DNA of 5,289 nucleotides from Bacillota bacterium (GTDB lineage Bacteria; Bacillota; Bacilli; Alicyclobacillales; SLC66). The stretch is taken from positions 1-5,289 of the forward strand of contig JAKADD010000214.1 of NCBI GenBank assembly GCA_021820825.1. The letters are read 5' to 3'. The notes below the pieces were generated by a model that made no database searches, had not been told where the DNA came from, and worked only from the letters and a program-made list of their open reading frames with translations. Position 1 is the stretch's first letter. Each line of letters opens with the position of its first letter. The position numbers and the translations under genes are program-made. Below, piece after piece: positions 1 through 5,289 of this stretch.

Positions 1-1
1 G

Positions 2-211
2 CAGAATGACGCTACACCGCTGACTGTCCGTGAAGAGGAAGTCTTGAGAGAACTGGGCACGGGCGCCATCAACAAAGACATCGCCCAGCGTCTGAGTATC
101 CGTGAACATACGGTTCGCTTCCATGTGCGTAACATCCTTAACAAACTGCATCTGTCAAATCGTGTGGAGGCGGCAGCGTATGCCAGGAGAGAGGGACTGG
201 TCAAAAAGTGA
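2..211 (+). CDS. LuxR/NarL-type transcriptional regulator, C-terminal part (5' end outside window)
   Basis: This is the last 69 codons of a DNA-binding regulator that is open through the left edge of the window and stops at TGA 209-211. The fragment is almost exactly a GerE/LuxR-type helix-turn-helix domain. It contains LTVREEEVLRELGTG (start of the four-helix domain), NKDIAQRLSIREHTVRFHVRNI (scaffold and recognition helices) and a final LNKLHLSNRVEAAAYARREG. These residues follow the family pattern 'LTxREREVLxLLAxGxxNKEIAxxLxIxxxTVxxHVxNILxKL'. In full-length relatives the domain follows either a phosphoacceptor receiver domain (NarL/DegU type) or a ligand-binding or ATPase module. Which one applies here cannot be seen. 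The short HTH-to-end distance fits a response regulator best, but that is inference. The gene converges on the hydrolase at 305-1123, so the two are not in one operon. The domain identity is firm; the target genes are unknown. Confidence 0.9.
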   Translation, partial: QNDATPLTVREEEVLRELGTGAINKDIAQRLSIREHTVRFHVRNILNKLHLSNRVEAAAYARREGLVKK

Positions 212-222
212 GCGCACGGATA

Positions 223-256
223 CGCAGGGGGTGAACGCCTGATGGCGGCCCCTGCG
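223..256. terminator. GC-rich hairpin between convergent genes, possible bidirectional terminator
   Basis: CGCAGGGG (223-230) pairs perfectly with CCCCTGCG (249-256). Inside it, CGCC (236-239) pairs with GGCG (244-247) around a TGAT loop. The two-part stem starts 11 bases after the LuxR-type stop and 48 bases beyond the hydrolase stop, the place expected for a shared terminator of two convergent genes. No T-run follows directly on either strand. On the minus strand a TTTTT occurs only about 15 bases further on. It is therefore not a canonical intrinsic terminator and may act as a pause, an RNA end-protecting structure or a Rho-linked site. The pairing is seen in the sequence; the function is inferred. 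Confidence 0.4.
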
Positions 257-304
257 CCATGAAGAACATGATCCGCAGGGAAAGCCGCCCGCAGACCGCG
301 ATGC

Positions 305-1123
305 TTACAATGCGAGGTGATTCAGCCACTCGGCGATAGCCGAGGCAACCTGCTGCGGGGCATCCTGAGGCAGGTCGTGGTAGCAGCCGGGGAACTCGAC
401 GCGCTGTTTGTCGTCGCTCGCTATCCAGCCGAACATGCGCAGAGCCTCGGAACGTTCCACAAGCAGATCCTCTCCCGGCAACAGGAGCAATGCCGGAACG
501 GTGATGGCCAGGCCAGCCTCTTGCGCCGCCTCCACGAGGCCAACGATCTGCACCAGCATCCCAGTGGTCACCGGACGCAGCGCCAAGGGGTCGCTGGCGA
601 TCGCAGCCCGCACTTCTGCGCTGCGCACCAGTTCGTCCGGACCCCATGGCAGGCGCACTTCTGCAGCAGGCCCCTGGGTCTGGAGCGCTTCCATGACACC
701 CCCGATCCACTCGGGGGTCATCGCCCGGCTGGAGGGACTGGGCGAGATCAGGATGACGCCAGCAAGCCCCGCAACCCGTGGCGCTGCGGCGAGCGCGACG
801 AGAGTGCCAAGGGAGTGGCCCAAGAGAAAGACCTGCTTGCCCTCGGCTGCTGCTGCAGCGGCAACAACAGCCATGTCGTCGGCCCAGCCTTGCCAATCGG
901 ACACCTCAGTCGGCCGCACTGGCGAGGCGCCATAGCCGCGCAGGTCGAAAGCGTAGATGTCGGATCCGGTCAAATGCGCAGCCATCAACCCATAGACACC
1001 GCTGTGCGACCCGTTTCCATGAGCCGCCACGATGGCCGCCGGTCCAGCGGACGGCCAGTGGCGCACGAATATCTGGTGGCCATCCTTTGCTGCCAGCATC
1101 TGCTTTCTCACATTCTCGGACAT
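305..1123 (-). CDS. alpha/beta-fold hydrolase (Hydrolase_4 / serine aminopeptidase S33-like), 272 aa
   Basis: A cytoplasmic serine hydrolase of the alpha/beta superfamily, without signal peptide or membrane segment. The oxyanion-hole strand is AAHGNGSHSG (about 34-42), followed by AFDLRGYGAS (58-67). The nucleophile elbow is GHSLG (102-106), with Ser104. The acid is probably Asp219 in LLLLPGEDLLV, and the catalytic His is probably His249 in CYHDLP near the C-terminus. Spacing and length suit monoacylglycerol-lipase-like or S33-like esterases and peptidases, but the substrate cannot be told from the sequence. An alanine run (88-93) lies between the second strand-helix unit and the nucleophile strand. 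The start at 1123 is chosen because AAGGA (1135-1139) lies 11 bases upstream and the recognisable fold begins soon after. The frame is open to an ATG at 1255, but that start would overlap the dipeptidase by about 100 bases. The dipeptidase stop is 31 bases upstream on the same strand, so co-transcription is likely. The gene is visibly GC-richer than its neighbour. Confidence 0.88.
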   Translation of the reverse strand: MSENVRKQMLAAKDGHQIFVRHWPSAGPAAIVAAHGNGSHSGVYGLMAAHLTGSDIYAFDLRGYGASPVRPTEVSDWQGWADDMAVVAAAAAAEGKQVFLLGHSLGTLVALAAAPRVAGLAGVILISPSPSSRAMTPEWIGGVMEALQTQGPAAEVRLPWGPDELVRSAEVRAAIASDPLALRPVTTGMLVQIVGLVEAAQEAGLAITVPALLLLPGEDLLVERSEALRMFGWIASDDKQRVEFPGCYHDLPQDAPQQVASAIAEWLNHLAL

Positions 1124-1154
1124 TTTCTTCACTTTCCTTCCCCTCAAATTCGGA

Positions 1155-2528
1155 TCATAAGGAACCCAAGTGTTCAAAAAAACGGGCATAAACATGCGGG
1201 CCAAGTTTGTACAGAGCGAGATCGACAAATTCATTCGGCGCATGTATGTTGTCACTTATACCCGAAAAGCCCAGAGATATCACCTCCACACCAAGAAGAT
1301 CTTTTAACATCCCAAGAACCGGAACGGTTGCTCCCATACGCATGTGTATGGGGGCGCTTCCCATCTCATCCTGAAGTGCCGAATCGGCTGCTTGAAGCGC
1401 TGGATGATGACTTGGCACGAGATAAGGATCAGCCAAACCAGAGAGAGGCGAAACGCTTACTTCTACCCCGGCTGGTGTATGCTCGCGCACGTGTTCCTTC
1501 AATTTTTCAATGATATTTTTGGGTTGCTGGTTGGCAACCAGACGGCAAGTAATTTTCGCGTGAGCTTCGCAGGGGATGATAGTCTTGATTCCTGCCCCCT
1601 GAAATCCTCCCCACATGCCGTTGACCTCAAGCGTGGGACGGAACCACGTGGATTCCATCGGCGTAAATTCAGGTTCGCTGATTAATTGACTCACTCCTAT
1701 CGACCGGCGAAAGACATTTGCGTTGAGTGGCGAAAGAGCGCACATCTCTCTGTCCTCTGATGCAGGCATGATGACATCATCATAAAACCCCTGCACGCTG
1801 ACTCTTGTGGTATCTGCATGATGCATGGAAGCGATTAATCCGGAAAGTACGTGGAGGGCATTATAAACGATCCCTCCGGCAATTCCAGAGTGGAGGTCGC
1901 TTGCAGCAGTTTTTACATCTATTTGTATCCCACACAGACCCTTGGCGCCAACGATGATGGTTGGCGACTGTTGACCAATTTGCGATGAATCGGAGCTGGC
2001 GGCGAAGTCACAAGAGACTTTGTCTTGGTGATTTGCCAACCAATTGGCCAGTGATGGGCTTCCGATCTCTTCCTCTCCTTCAATCAAAAGCTTGACGTTC
2101 ACCGGAAGTTTTCCTGTCGTGGTCAAATGCGCCTCACAGGCTTGCAACATCAGCAACACATTGCCTTTCATGTCGCTGGCGCCACGGGCATAGATGCGTC
2201 CGTCACGATTGTCGGGTTCAAACGGAGGTGTCTTCCATAACTCCAATGGATCTGCAGGCTGAACGTCGTAATGCCCATAGAGTAGAAGTGTCGGTGCATC
2301 GTCCGCATGCAACCAATCGCCATACACCACCGGATGACCAGCGGTTTCGAGCACCTCCACGTTTTCAAGACCCGTCGCTTTCATGCGCGATGCAAGCCAT
2401 TCTGCCGCTCGATTCACTTCATCGCGATATTCAGGCAACGTAGATAAGCTAGGAATACTGAGAAATTCTATGAAATCGGAGAGAAACCTGTCTTGATGTG
2501 CAGCCAGGAAAGATTTCCAGTCCTCCAA
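1155..2528 (-). CDS. M20-family metallo-dipeptidase (carnosinase/PepV-like, 'dipeptidase' M20A/F type), 457 aa
   Basis: A two-zinc exopeptidase of family M20 that would release amino acids from dipeptides or short peptides in the cytoplasm. Counting from the TTG start, the metal and catalytic set is complete: His86 and Asp88 in YGHYDVQP, bridging Asp119 in ARGASDMKG, catalytic Glu153 and ligand Glu154 in EGEEEIGS, Asp180 in SSDSSQ, and His429 in DNIHAPNEF. The dimerisation lid contains DLHSG (His213), FYDDV and the signature RPTLEVNGMWGGFQG with IIPCEAHAKITCRLV, typical of the roughly 455-residue bacterial dipeptidase subgroup. The TTG at 2528 gives MEDWKSFLAAH..., the usual N-terminus length, and AAGGGCGG sits 8 bases upstream. 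A GTG three codons earlier is an alternative. The frame stays open to ATG 2672 (505 residues), but those 48 residues are not family-like. The true substrate is unknown. Confidence 0.9.
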   Translation of the reverse strand: MEDWKSFLAAHQDRFLSDFIEFLSIPSLSTLPEYRDEVNRAAEWLASRMKATGLENVEVLETAGHPVVYGDWLHADDAPTLLLYGHYDVQPADPLELWKTPPFEPDNRDGRIYARGASDMKGNVLLMLQACEAHLTTTGKLPVNVKLLIEGEEEIGSPSLANWLANHQDKVSCDFAASSDSSQIGQQSPTIIVGAKGLCGIQIDVKTAASDLHSGIAGGIVYNALHVLSGLIASMHHADTTRVSVQGFYDDVIMPASEDREMCALSPLNANVFRRSIGVSQLISEPEFTPMESTWFRPTLEVNGMWGGFQGAGIKTIIPCEAHAKITCRLVANQQPKNIIEKLKEHVREHTPAGVEVSVSPLSGLADPYLVPSHHPALQAADSALQDEMGSAPIHMRMGATVPVLGMLKDLLGVEVISLGFSGISDNIHAPNEFVDLALYKLGPHVYARFFEHLGSL

Positions 2529-2563
2529 ACGAAACACCGCCCTTCGAGTATATATATCGACAT
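2468..2563 (-). other. 31-codon ATG reading frame with perfect AAGGAG, out of frame with the dipeptidase start
   Basis: ATG at 2561-2563 is preceded, at 10 bases, by AAGGAG (2574-2579), the best Shine-Dalgarno match in this intergenic region. It opens MSIYILEGRCFVWRTG... and stops after 31 codons inside the dipeptidase gene, whose frame differs. The peptide resembles no family I know. Three readings are possible: a short upstream ORF coupled to dipeptidase translation, a former dipeptidase start thrown out of frame by a two-base change in the ATATATATA tract at 2549-2557, or chance. Removing one AT unit joins the ATG to the dipeptidase frame as MSIYTRRAVFRLEDW.... Confidence 0.3.
2537..2544 (-). 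promoter_or_regulatory. Shine-Dalgarno-like site for the TTG start of the dipeptidase
   Basis: AAGGGCGG on the minus strand, 8 bases before TTG 2528. It matches the AAGGAGG consensus with one substitution in the core. It supports the TTG start, which also gives the family-typical N-terminus, over the distant in-frame ATG at 2672, which has only a weak GG-containing sequence upstream. Confidence 0.5.
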
Positions 2564-2572
2564 TATATAGCA
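2562..2572 (-). promoter_or_regulatory. possible extended -10 promoter element for the dipeptidase-hydrolase pair
   Basis: The minus strand reads TTGCTATATAATG. It contains a perfect TATAAT (2562-2567) and, two bases earlier, an extended -10 form TG-C-TATATA (2564-2572). A 17-base spacer would place GCCCCT at the -35, which is poor, so any activity would rely on the extended -10. Transcription from here would begin about 20 bases before the TTG start and leave the AAGGGCGG site in the leader. The same bases overlap the AAGGAG...ATG signal described separately, so promoter and ribosome-site readings compete. Confidence 0.35.
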
Positions 2573-2683
2573 ACTCCTTGGAAAAGGGGCGCCCGCAGAT
2601 ACAGCAATTGCGAAAAGATCGCCTGCTGCCGAACAGGATTGGTGAGTTTTTCGTAACCCTCTCTGCATCCACACGTCTGTCTT

Positions 2684-4057
2684 TTACCCAGCGGCCAGTG
2701 GCCAGCGAACGGTCATCACCGTTCCACTCTCTGGGCTGCTTGCCGCCTCAATCGTGCCGCCATAGGCCGCCACCAATTCCTTTGCAATCGCGAGTCCCAA
2801 TCCCGTTCCCCCCGTGCCACGGCTGCGCGCTTGATCCACCCGATAGAAACGCTCAAAAATGTGTTCCAGATGTTCAGGCGCAATGCCTTGACCCGCATCC
2901 GCCACACTGACGGACACGGTCCGATCGCGAACCCCCACCTCCACGCGTATGGGCACATCCCGTTCCGTGTGAGTGGCCGCATTGTGCAAAAGGATAAACA
3001 GAATCTGTTGAAGATGCTCCGGATAGATCGCGGCTATAATCGGTTCGTGCGGAACTTCTATTTTGATGTCGCGATCATAGCCAACGGCAATATGTTCAAC
3101 CGCTTCTTCCACAACATTGCGAATATCGATGGCGGTCTGCGGTGGATTCAACTCATAGAAACTCGCCAATTGCAGCAAATCGTTTGTCAATCGGCGCAGT
3201 TGGCGTATCTGCTTTTTCATGGCGCTGACGGCTTTCGCCACGGCAACTGGATCTTCTTGACCCCAGCGTTCAAGCAGATCTGTGTAGCCCAGAAGCACGG
3301 TGAGCGGTGTGCGCAATTCGTGGGAAGCATCCGCCACGAACTGGTTTTGCTTATTCATCGCGGACTGGATGCGGCCCAGCAGACGATTGAACGTCTCTGC
3401 CAGTTGACTGATCTCATCGCGCGCCTCTGACACAGGCAAGCGCTCAGTCACACGAGTGGCGTCGATGTGCGTCACCGCCTGGATCATCCTGCCGATCGGC
3501 CGCAGCGCCACAGAACTGAGCCAATACCCGCTGAACCACGACAGGACAAGGGCGCCTGCCGCGCCGACGATCAGCGTTTGAATGAGCTCCTGCAAATAAT
3601 GATAGGCCACCGACAGCGACGAATAAAAGACAATGGTTGCAAGCAAACTGCCATTTTCCAGATGAGTACGGACGATCACCCGCGCGTAGTGGCGCCCGTC
3701 GATCAACAGCATGGCGTTATGCAGGGAGGCCAGTTGATTCTGTCCGCCGGGAACGCTCAGTTTTCCAGCGTGGTCTATCAATCGCCCATGCGCATCGTAG
3801 ACAAGCGCGAGTTCTTGCCCATGCACCAGCCGCGTGAGCCAGCTTGGCGACATGACACTGTGTTGACTTGCGCCTTCATCAAGGTGACTCTGATACGTGT
3901 GCGCAATTTGCGCTGCACGCAGGGAGGCGGCCTGTATTTCCTGTGACACCATCCATTTTGCCAGATATACGTATACGAAAACGGTGAAAGACAGCACAAT
4001 CGCAGTGAGCGCCAATACCGTCAGCCAGGCGATCTTGCTCTTGATCGTCTTTCTCAT
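2684..4057 (-). CDS. membrane sensor histidine kinase, OmpR-partner class (ArlS/YkoH/BaeS-like), 457 aa
   Basis: The sensor half of a two-component system in the cytoplasmic membrane. A basic N-terminus (MRKTIKSK) leads into a first membrane helix (about 9-33). An extracytoplasmic sensing region of about 120 residues (34-153) without cysteines follows, then a second membrane helix (about 158-182) and a HAMP linker (about 183-235, with LRPIGRM and DEISQLAETFN). The HisKA H-box is FVADASHELRTPLTVL with phosphoacceptor His246. The ATPase domain has an N-box LLHNAATHT (Asn359), a G1 box DAGQGI (387-392), an F-box IFERFYRVD (400-408) and a G2 box GTGGTGLGLA (414-423). All catalytic motifs are intact and the length is normal. 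The N-box has His-Asn and Thr-His where relatives usually carry Glu/Ser-Asn and Lys-Tyr/Phe. The ERWGQEDP stretch after the H-box recalls ArlS/YkoH-type kinases. The start ATG overlaps the regulator stop as ATGA, so the two are translationally coupled. The signal sensed is unknown. Confidence 0.95.
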   Translation of the reverse strand: MRKTIKSKIAWLTVLALTAIVLSFTVFVYVYLAKWMVSQEIQAASLRAAQIAHTYQSHLDEGASQHSVMSPSWLTRLVHGQELALVYDAHGRLIDHAGKLSVPGGQNQLASLHNAMLLIDGRHYARVIVRTHLENGSLLATIVFYSSLSVAYHYLQELIQTLIVGAAGALVLSWFSGYWLSSVALRPIGRMIQAVTHIDATRVTERLPVSEARDEISQLAETFNRLLGRIQSAMNKQNQFVADASHELRTPLTVLLGYTDLLERWGQEDPVAVAKAVSAMKKQIRQLRRLTNDLLQLASFYELNPPQTAIDIRNVVEEAVEHIAVGYDRDIKIEVPHEPIIAAIYPEHLQQILFILLHNAATHTERDVPIRVEVGVRDRTVSVSVADAGQGIAPEHLEHIFERFYRVDQARSRGTGGTGLGLAIAKELVAAYGGTIEAASSPESGTVMTVRWPLAAG

Positions 4058-4728
4058 TTGTCGCGCAATACATAGCCGACGCCGCGCACCGTGTGTACAA
4101 GCGGTTCTCGGCCCTGATCGACTTTGGCGCGCACATAGCGAATGTACACGTCGACCACATTCGTATCCCCCATAAAGTCATACCCCCATACACTCTGCAA
4201 AATGGATTCGCGCGACATGACCTGATTCTTATGTTCCAACAGATACTGCAGGAGTGCAAACTCACGAGCCGTCAAGCTGATGGCCTCTCCATTCCTCAAT
4301 ACTTCTCGGGCATTCACATTCATCTCTAAATCCCGCGCGCCAAGCACTGTATCCTGTCGATAAGAAATGCGCCGCAACACGCCGCGCATTCGGGCAAACA
4401 ACTCTTCTACCGCAAATGGTTTAACGAGGTAGTCGTCCGCTCCATAATCCAGTCCAGCGATGCGATCGGGCACGGTGCCCCGCGCAGTGAGCATGATGAT
4501 CGGCACATGACTGTCGGCTCGAATGCGCCGACACAGTTCAAGTCCGCTCATCCCCGGCAGCATCACATCCAATAGAATCATGTTCCAGTCAGCGGATTGC
4601 GCCTGTTCTAATCCCGTCTGGCCGTCGCCCACCGTGACCAGTTCATAACCTTCATGCGCGAACTCCAGACTCAGCCATTCCGTGATATCTTCGTCGTCCT
4701 CAACCAAGAGGATCCGCTCCTGGCGCAC
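4054..4728 (-). CDS. OmpR/PhoB-family response regulator (ArlR/YkoG-like), 224 aa
   Basis: A cytoplasmic DNA-binding partner of the kinase encoded directly downstream. The receiver domain (about 4-120) shows the acidic pocket VEDDED (Asp11, Asp12), phosphoacceptor Asp54 in ILLDVMLPGMSG, Thr81 in IIMLTARG and Lys103 in DDYLVKPF. A short linker leads to the winged-helix domain (about 128-222), with LTAREFALLQYLLEHKNQVMSRE, SVWGYDF, TNVVDVYIRYVRAKV and the wing TVRGVGYVLR. The run AGLDYGADDYLVKPF plus VVDVYIRYVR is close to remembered ArlR sequences, so an ArlR-like assignment is reasonable but unproved. The start is GTG at 4728, because GGGGGTGAT (4732-4740) fits the anti-SD with a 7-base gap from the G-run, and this start gives the standard family length. 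The frame is open back to 4938, but the extra 70 residues (Arg- and Trp-rich) are not part of the family. Confidence 0.95.
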   Translation of the reverse strand: MRQERILLVEDDEDITEWLSLEFAHEGYELVTVGDGQTGLEQAQSADWNMILLDVMLPGMSGLELCRRIRADSHVPIIMLTARGTVPDRIAGLDYGADDYLVKPFAVEELFARMRGVLRRISYRQDTVLGARDLEMNVNAREVLRNGEAISLTAREFALLQYLLEHKNQVMSRESILQSVWGYDFMGDTNVVDVYIRYVRAKVDQGREPLVHTVRGVGYVLRDK

Positions 4729-4731
4729 CTC

Positions 4732-4740
4732 ATCACCCCC
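4732..4740 (-). promoter_or_regulatory. strong ribosome binding site that decides the GTG start of the response regulator
   Basis: GGGGGTGAT on the minus strand matches eight of nine bases of GGAGGTGAT. The G-run lies 7 bases before GTG 4728. It selects this start over the upstream in-frame ATG at 4938. An ATG at 4731-4733 within the site is out of frame. Confidence 0.75.
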
Positions 4741-4749
4741 GCTACACAC

Positions 4750-4755
4750 ATTGTA
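4750..4755 (-). promoter_or_regulatory. probable -10 element of the response regulator-kinase operon
   Basis: TACAAT on the minus strand is one base off TATAAT, with a plausible start site near A4743, giving a leader of about 15 bases that holds just the ribosome site. With a 17-base spacer the -35 would be AACCTC, which is a poor match. A promoter with a fair -10 and no -35 is typical of activator-dependent promoters. This is inferred from sequence only. Confidence 0.45.
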
Positions 4756-4791
4756 CCCCAGACAGCATGAACGAGGTTGCTGTCTGAGGTA
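4754..4791. promoter_or_regulatory. 13-base inverted repeat, candidate operator of the two-component operon
   Basis: TACCCCAGACAGC (4754-4766) and GCTGTCTGAGGTA (4779-4791) are inverted repeats with a single mismatch and a 12-base centre. The inner 8 bases (CAGACAGC/GCTGTCTG) match perfectly. The dyad covers the spacer and -35 region and touches the presumed -10, so a bound dimer would directly affect transcription. No T-run follows on either strand, which argues against a terminator. OmpR-family proteins usually bind direct repeats, so the ligand may be another regulator or the dyad may hold two half-sites. Confidence 0.5.
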
Positions 4792-4799
4792 TGCAAAGA

Positions 4800-4831
4800 G
4801 GAACTGCCGGAATGGCCGGAATACACAGGAA
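4800..4831. repeat. phased GGAA repeats upstream of the regulator promoter
   Basis: GGAA begins at 4800, 4809, 4818 and 4828, giving spacings of 9, 9 and 10 bases. The middle two are part of a longer direct repeat CCGGAAT (4807-4813 and 4816-4822), and GCC or GGCC precedes them in step. The array ends about 45 bases upstream of the -10 on the minus strand, in the usual position for an activator. Tandem half-sites on about one helical turn are how OmpR-family regulators bind, though 10-11 bases is the more common period. Function is inferred. Confidence 0.35.
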
Positions 4832-4886
4832 GGGTTGGAGAGCCTGTTGATCGCCCATGCCCAAGGGTTGCGCCCTACTGTGGATT

Positions 4887-4921
4887 CAGGCGGCCAGACG
4901 CGTCGGCGTTTCCGCAGCCTG
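4887..4921. terminator. imperfect stem-loop just after the Ser-rich gene, weak terminator candidate
   Basis: CAGGCGGC (4887-4894) can pair with GCAGCCTG (4914-4921): five outer pairs, one mismatch, then two more, around a 19-base loop. On the minus strand it starts 20 bases after the stop of the upstream gene, where a terminator would be expected, but no T-run follows. It may only pause transcription or be chance in GC-rich DNA. Confidence 0.2.
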
Positions 4922-4940
4922 CAGCGAACGACTTGCACGA

Positions 4941-5289
4941 CTAGTTATCGGTCGCAATGTGCTGCGTTAGCAGTTGCCCCGCAGCGTTAAATACATCTTT
5001 TACCTTCGTGGTGCCGCCAGCGCTTTTCTGGATTTTGATATTCATCTGGATGTTGGTGGAGTCACTGTGGCTGAATTTCACCCATTTCAGCGTACCGCCA
5101 ACAGAACTCAGCGCCTTGTTCACGTACGACTGGTATCCGCTCGGAACAGTGGACAGTTTTTGATTGAATACCACGCCATTGCCAGAACTGGACACGATCG
5201 TCCGACTCTGGTGATCCCGCGCGTCCGTGGATCCAGAAGACTGAGAGGAGCCAGCGTGATCCGTTGAAGAACTGCGAGAATTCAATGAG
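4941..5289 (-). CDS. unrecognised Ser-rich protein, probably exported (5' end outside window)
   Basis: A reading frame that ends at TAG 4941-4943 and stays open through the right edge; 115 complete codons are visible. A TTG at 5285 could serve as a start, but nothing requires it, and the gene more likely continues further. The first 35 or so visible residues are low-complexity and polar (NSRSSSTDHAGSSQSSGSTD), like the flexible spacer that follows the signal peptide or lipobox of Gram-positive surface proteins. After it comes a compact region of about 75 residues, VVFNQKLSTVPSGYQSYVNKALSSVGG... to VKDVFNAAGQLLTQHIATDN, with alternating beta-like strands (TLKWVKFSH, NIQMNIKIQK). I do not recognise a family. 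Export is an inference from the spacer; the signal sequence would lie outside the window. It is co-directional with the two-component operon, 212 bases upstream of it. Confidence 0.6.
   Translation of the reverse strand, partial: SLNSRSSSTDHAGSSQSSGSTDARDHQSRTIVSSSGNGVVFNQKLSTVPSGYQSYVNKALSSVGGTLKWVKFSHSDSTNIQMNIKIQKSAGGTTKVKDVFNAAGQLLTQHIATDN

Noticed and set aside
1124..1255. Extension of the hydrolase to ATG 1255
   Set aside because: It would overlap the dipeptidase coding region by about 100 bases. The added residues do not belong to the fold, and the ATG at 1123 has its own AAGGA site.
317..1513. A 398-codon plus-strand open frame, with others nested at 408-935 and 778-1191
   Set aside because: It lies antisense to the hydrolase and the end of the dipeptidase. 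Its protein is rich in His, Arg, Gln and Pro with no family motifs, as expected for the complementary strand of GC-rich coding DNA, whereas the minus strand has complete catalytic motifs.
2529..2672. N-terminal extension of the dipeptidase to ATG 2672, including a cysteine-rich CCICGRPF stretch
   Set aside because: The extension would make the protein about 48 residues longer than the family. The cysteines do not form a complete zinc-binding pattern, and the ATG lacks a good ribosome site. The frame is probably open by chance in intergenic DNA.
2831..3430. A 199-codon plus-strand open frame inside the kinase
   Set aside because: It is antisense to the HisKA/ATPase region, has no recognisable motifs, and the opposite strand encodes every kinase box intact.
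4729..4938. N-terminal extension of the response regulator by 70 residues
   Set aside because: Receiver domains begin within a few residues of the start. The extension is Arg- and Trp-rich and not family-like, and GTG 4728 has an excellent ribosome site. The stretch also contains the promoter, the inverted repeat and the GGAA array.
1..5289. Mobile elements, CRISPR repeats, tRNA or rRNA genes
   Set aside because: No transposase or integrase motifs, terminal repeats with target duplications, regularly spaced long direct repeats, tRNA-like cloverleaves or conserved rRNA stretches were seen on reading through the window.

Overview
The window looks like a piece of a Bacillota (Firmicutes) chromosome, probably a mid-GC member of the Bacillales/Alicyclobacillaceae type. 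This is inferred from strong Shine-Dalgarno sites complementary to the Bacillus anti-SD, from GTG and TTG starts, and from an OmpR/HisKA pair that resembles ArlRS/YkoGH of low-GC Gram-positives. Protein style alone cannot settle the species. Nothing indicates a plasmid, phage, insertion sequence, CRISPR array, tRNA or rRNA.

Layout, left to right. Positions 2-211 (+) hold the last 69 codons of a LuxR/NarL-type regulator, that is, its DNA-binding domain. A convergent gap (212-304) contains a strong GC-rich hairpin. All other genes lie on the minus strand and read right to left: an unrecognised Ser-rich protein cut by the right edge (4941-5289), an OmpR-family response regulator (4054-4728), its membrane histidine kinase (2684-4057, sharing an ATGA overlap with the regulator), an M20-family dipeptidase (1155-2528) and an alpha/beta hydrolase (305-1123).

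The regulator and kinase are certainly one translationally coupled unit. Upstream of the regulator is a 212-base control region. It carries a -10-like TACAAT with no good -35, a 13-base inverted repeat with one mismatch lying between the -10 and the expected -35, and four GGAA elements at 9-10 base spacing further upstream. This arrangement suggests a regulator-dependent, possibly autoregulated promoter. The dipeptidase starts 155 bases after the kinase stop and the hydrolase starts 31 bases after the dipeptidase stop, so these two are probably co-transcribed. Whether they also depend on the two-component system is not shown. A working picture is a membrane sensor controlling its own expression, next to cytoplasmic enzymes that degrade small peptides and esters. 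This is ordinary accessory metabolism plus signalling; I see no clear new multi-gene system.

The most curious local detail is the start of the dipeptidase. An ATG with a textbook AAGGAG site lies just upstream but in the wrong frame. Loss of one AT unit from an intervening ATATATATA tract would put it in frame. The in-frame start is probably TTG at 2528.
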